From Haliscomenobacter hydrossis DSM 1100 (GTDB lineage Bacteria; Bacteroidota; Bacteroidia; Chitinophagales; Saprospiraceae): a stretch of DNA of 64,000 bases. This document shows, piece by piece, positions 62,501-64,000 of this stretch. The notes beneath the pieces are model-generated. The model ran no database searches and was not told where the DNA came from. It worked only from the letters and a program-made list of their open reading frames with translations. The position numbers and the translations under genes are program-made. The stretch is taken from assembly GCF_000212735.1 (NCBI RefSeq), contig NC_015510.1:806001-870000 (forward strand). Reading direction: 5' to 3'. Every line of letters starts with the position of its first letter. Within the stretch, counting starts at the first letter, position 1.

Positions 62501-63018
62501 ATACGGCCTTACGCTTTTTGGAACAAAGTCTCGCCATATGTCAGCAAATCAGTGACCGTAAAGGCGAGGGGATGGCCTTGAGTAACATCAGCCAAATCTA
62601 TTCGTCCAAGGGTGACAACGATACGGCCTTACGCTTTTTGGAACAAAGTCTCGCCATATGTCAGCAAATCGGTGACCGTAAAGGCGAGGGGGTAAGCTTG
62701 AATTGCATCAGCCAAATCTATTCGGCAAAGAGCGATTACGACACAGCTTTGCGATTTTTGGAACAAAGTCTCGCTATAATGCAGCAAATCGGTGACATCT
62801 CTGGTTTAGCAACAACGTTGAACAACATGGGAGCAATTTATTGGAAGCAAAAAAAGGATGTTGAAAATGCTGTCCAGGCTTTTATGAAATCTTATCAAAT
62901 TTTTAAAAAAATAGGGTCTCCGAAAGCAAGTGTACCAGAAAGTTACCTGCATGCCATCATCGAAACCATCGGCGAATCCCGCTTCGAACAAATCCTCGAC
63001 CAACTCAATGCCTCCTAA
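59596..63018 (+). CDS. CHAT protease - STAND ATPase - TPR protein
   Basis: From ATG at 59596 the protein has 1140 residues. The N-terminus NIVYGNISAGGKVHIGDI is a short glycine-rich strand motif common in front of CHAT domains in this group. The CHAT (caspase-like) domain carries His290 (HISGHGSYQK) and Cys337 (LILSACETAMA), the catalytic dyad. An NTPase of the STAND/NB-ARC kind follows with P-loop GLGGLGKTT (488-496) and LIFDNFEDV. A TPR array closes the protein. Such proteins are thought to sense a signal with the TPR part, oligomerise, and activate the CHAT protease; relatives take part in antiphage defence or programmed death. The function of this one is not known. Confidence 0.9.
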   Translation: MTHKNIVYGNISAGGKVHIGDIIYHVEQDFQHSILFLRIEPQEAGNYAAQLSLKSRHAGKAGLASDGVPLLRENIPLAIDPQLFAQVNTFQEYRRMDDATYRDTLSMPGQLAPWNEDQLAQALFNTFFTGDILQVCHDFVELLEKRKIAELILAISTADTPVLNLPFEMVIPHFFPSKLGIARQSLAVAHFGLVRSLEKNLPKFDMQGKAASAAPLKMLFVTALPENLNERAKLLEIEEEQKRLIDAIGSFEATGGEPKIVIEFLDTASLAEISEALRKHQHDIVHISGHGSYQKQVKQGVLHLEDEDGNHREVLGGELGETLRQHQCVKLLILSACETAMAGNGVVEQLAEFGLPSIVAMRFAVTDNGAKVFTTALYAALSKGETLTHALASARESLWQYLLEQRRLDPQRPHLAEWFTPVVYLNQYTEALVNPSEKYVLPEDFYPRSDFFKTKNTRLIGSGFIGRKRYLNLLRRSFAKGQHVVLHGLGGLGKTTLAEAFAHNYENRSHEVLIFRNGNQISEKYILDELLARWEGDEKANKNTLRQVKQYLESKADPLEKLQALIDNYLQGRRTILIFDNFEDVQVGEDGTQEQGIGSAGLAAFMQHLCQNTPDHCHLLFTTRYLISDLQDCVQHLGLDKMSYAESYRLSNFSPTLRAIPLAERQDVFKRLDGHPRAYEFLEAILKKDKTADWSKLAASVGEVEAQVWENLLLAKIYQGLTTEEQLVLQMAAVCITRTPLGALVAISGEDETVLIPLLQSLHEWSLCFWDGEGKVFEVHRLTREWMVREVIAGEDVKKWAFAAGEFFRNNVSSNEDAELSIAYFEIAEAWEEFAIVSFHLQDHYQLIGFYQKAYELNQAVLACNIDQKTNANAYARSGVILLLYGQLDQALELHELCLAISQQISDRQGEGAALSNISQIYWTKGDYDTALRFWEQSLPILQQIGDRKGEGTILNNLATIAHAKGDYDTALRFLEQSLAICQQISDRKGEGMALSNISQIYSSKGDNDTALRFLEQSLAICQQIGDRKGEGVSLNCISQIYSAKSDYDTALRFLEQSLAIMQQIGDISGLATTLNNMGAIYWKQKKDVENAVQAFMKSYQIFKKIGSPKASVPESYLHAIIETIGESRFEQILDQLNAS
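62311..62790 (+). repeat. four 120-bp tandem repeats inside the CHAT-TPR gene
   Basis: Four units of 120 bp (62311, 62431, 62551, 62671) encode near-identical TPR motifs (KGDYDTALRFLEQSLAICQQ). They are very similar also at silent positions, such as GAACAAAGTCTC in each. This points to recent duplication or gene conversion, which could alter repeat number. Confidence 0.9.
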
Positions 63019-63184
63019 GCGGCAGCAAGGGGAGAACGGATGTGGCGGGGCAGGGAGGATGTGTGCGGATTTTATGGTGTGCGAAAATCGATCTGCGAAG
63101 ATTTGAGGGGAACCATACTTATGCACGCAGAGTTTTTTAGTTTTAAGGTGATTTTTGAATTAATCCCATTGATAATCAAAACAG

Positions 63185-63328
63185 TGCGACTTCTCCGAAG
63201 TCGTAAAACCACGCTATGCAAATGCTACAAACATGCGACTTCTCCGAAGTCGACCGAATGACCTCGGAGAGGTCACATGTTTGTAGAAAATATTGACAGG
63301 CAGTGATTCCGACTTCGGAGAAGTCGCA
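63185..63328. repeat. nested inverted repeat of GACTTCTCCGAAGTC words
   Basis: TGCGACTTCTCCGAAGTCG (63185-63203) pairs with CGACTTCGGAGAAGTCGCA (63310-63328), and CTACAAACATG (63225) with CATGTTTGTAG (to 63286) around a further imperfect palindrome. The element lies between the CHAT gene and the convergent membrane-protein gene. Confidence 0.85.
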
Positions 63329-63353
63329 CAATATTGCCCGGTTAATTCAAAAC

Positions 63354-64000
63354 TCACGTTAGTTTCAAGGAGTTTGCTTCCTGCTGTGGCTGGAGTTTAC
63401 TACCATAAGGCCTCACCACCAACGGCAACAAAAAACACTGCACAATCGTCAAAATTACCCCAATCTGATCCGTCAATCCATGTGGCTCACCCGAAGCCAA
63501 AAGAATAGCCTGAATGGGTAAAGGCCCCAATATCAACCAAAGCATTTTTCGGTTTTTTGCACCCCAGGGTATTGATTGTGGAGATGCCCGGCGGTCTGCC
63601 CGGATGGCCAAAAAAATCAGCAGCAGTGCCAAAGCCGACAAAGGCAATACAATCCAAAAAAGAGAAATGCTGACGCCCAGGGTATCCCCCTCAAACGTCG
63701 TATCGCCATTGATCGCAATATCTGCCAACAAGTTGCCAAATATATGCACAAACCACAACAGCAACAAGACATAATACACCTTCCGGTTCTGCACGCGGTA
63801 CATGGAGACGAACAGTGCCACATAAAAAACCAACTGGACGATCAGAAACAAATAACTGGGCGTGATCCCCGCTCCATGCAGTTGAAAGCCAAAATAGTTC
63901 ATGCCCCATTGATAAGAACTGCCATCAAAAACACTGCGTAACAAAGGCAACCATACCATCAAAAAAGTCAAAGAGACAATCAGGCTAAGCCAGGTACTGA
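63354..64000 (-). CDS. membrane protein of unknown function (5' end beyond the window)
   Basis: The frame is open from the right window edge, with no stop, to 63354, so the N-terminus is missing; 215 residues are visible. It has about six hydrophobic segments (LTFLMVWLPLLRSVF; YLFLIVQLVFYVALFV; YVLLLLWFVHIFGNLL; VSISLFWIVLPLSALALLLIF; LWLILGPLPIQAILLA). A possible TTG start at 63971 is not supported because the frame extends beyond it with residues that continue a helix. No family is recognised. Confidence 0.6.
   Translation of the reverse strand, partial: STWLSLIVSLTFLMVWLPLLRSVFDGSSYQWGMNYFGFQLHGAGITPSYLFLIVQLVFYVALFVSMYRVQNRKVYYVLLLLWFVHIFGNLLADIAINGDTTFEGDTLGVSISLFWIVLPLSALALLLIFLAIRADRRASPQSIPWGAKNRKMLWLILGPLPIQAILLASGEPHGLTDQIGVILTIVQCFLLPLVVRPYGSKLQPQQEANSLKLT

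Noticed and set aside
62311-62790. CRISPR array
   Set aside because: The 120-bp repeats are in frame within a protein-coding gene, encode TPR motifs, and have no spacer structure.

Overview
The window looks like a chromosome segment of a Bacteroidota bacterium, most likely of the Saprospiria (Haliscomenobacter/Lewinella-like). The reasons are a SusC/SusD pair, a GH16 enzyme with a type IX secretion tail, a GH97 alpha-glucosidase, Bacteroidota-type promoters (TTG about 20 bp before TAnnTTTG), weak Shine-Dalgarno sequences, and a CHAT/STAND/TPR protein. The species assignment is an inference.

Left part (1-21.5 kb), ordinary chromosome: SusD (cut by the edge) and SusC; a tricorn-like protease; a cytochrome c; a DCC-type oxidoreductase with membrane helices; an OPT transporter; a glycosyltransferase/metallo-hydrolase pair and a membrane GT2; pgk and gap; two tandem tRNA-Glu genes with promoter and terminator; and a large VPS10/BNR-repeat protein.

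Middle (21.8-45.4 kb), the most interesting part: a probable genomic island holding a proteusin-type RiPP cluster. Two adjacent precursors have nitrile-hydratase-like leaders ending in GG and very hydrophobic cores with one Cys each. Downstream in the same direction lie a LanM-type dehydratase without a cyclase domain, a CrtO-like membrane protein, a GT-B and two paralogous GT-A glycosyltransferases, and two methyltransferases; a terminator closes this block. A second operon encodes a cyclic-nucleotide-binding protein, TolC, an NHLM-type HlyD, a C39-peptidase ABC exporter, a second NHLM ABC exporter, an HExxH protein and a GAF-GAF-PAS adenylate cyclase. An AraC-type regulator and two short Cys-containing proteins lie upstream of the precursors, whose upstream region carries a duplicated promoter box. 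The island lies between two imperfect copies of the 5' end of a methyltransferase gene, one being a dead fragment (21704-21817) and the other the intact gene (45437-46156). The predicted product is a dehydrated, possibly glycosylated, methylated or acylated membrane-active peptide; this is inference.

Right part (45.4-64 kb): an exported methyltransferase-like protein, membrane proteins, GH97, a SET-domain protein, GH16 with T9SS tail, an outer-membrane barrel, M14 and M28 peptidases, a CHAT-STAND-TPR protein with homogenised repeats, and a membrane protein cut by the right edge.

Almost every gene 3' flank outside the island carries a different long inverted repeat, often built from short tandem words, and two copies of a ~163 bp MITE-like element are present (43557-43720 and 54562-54723).
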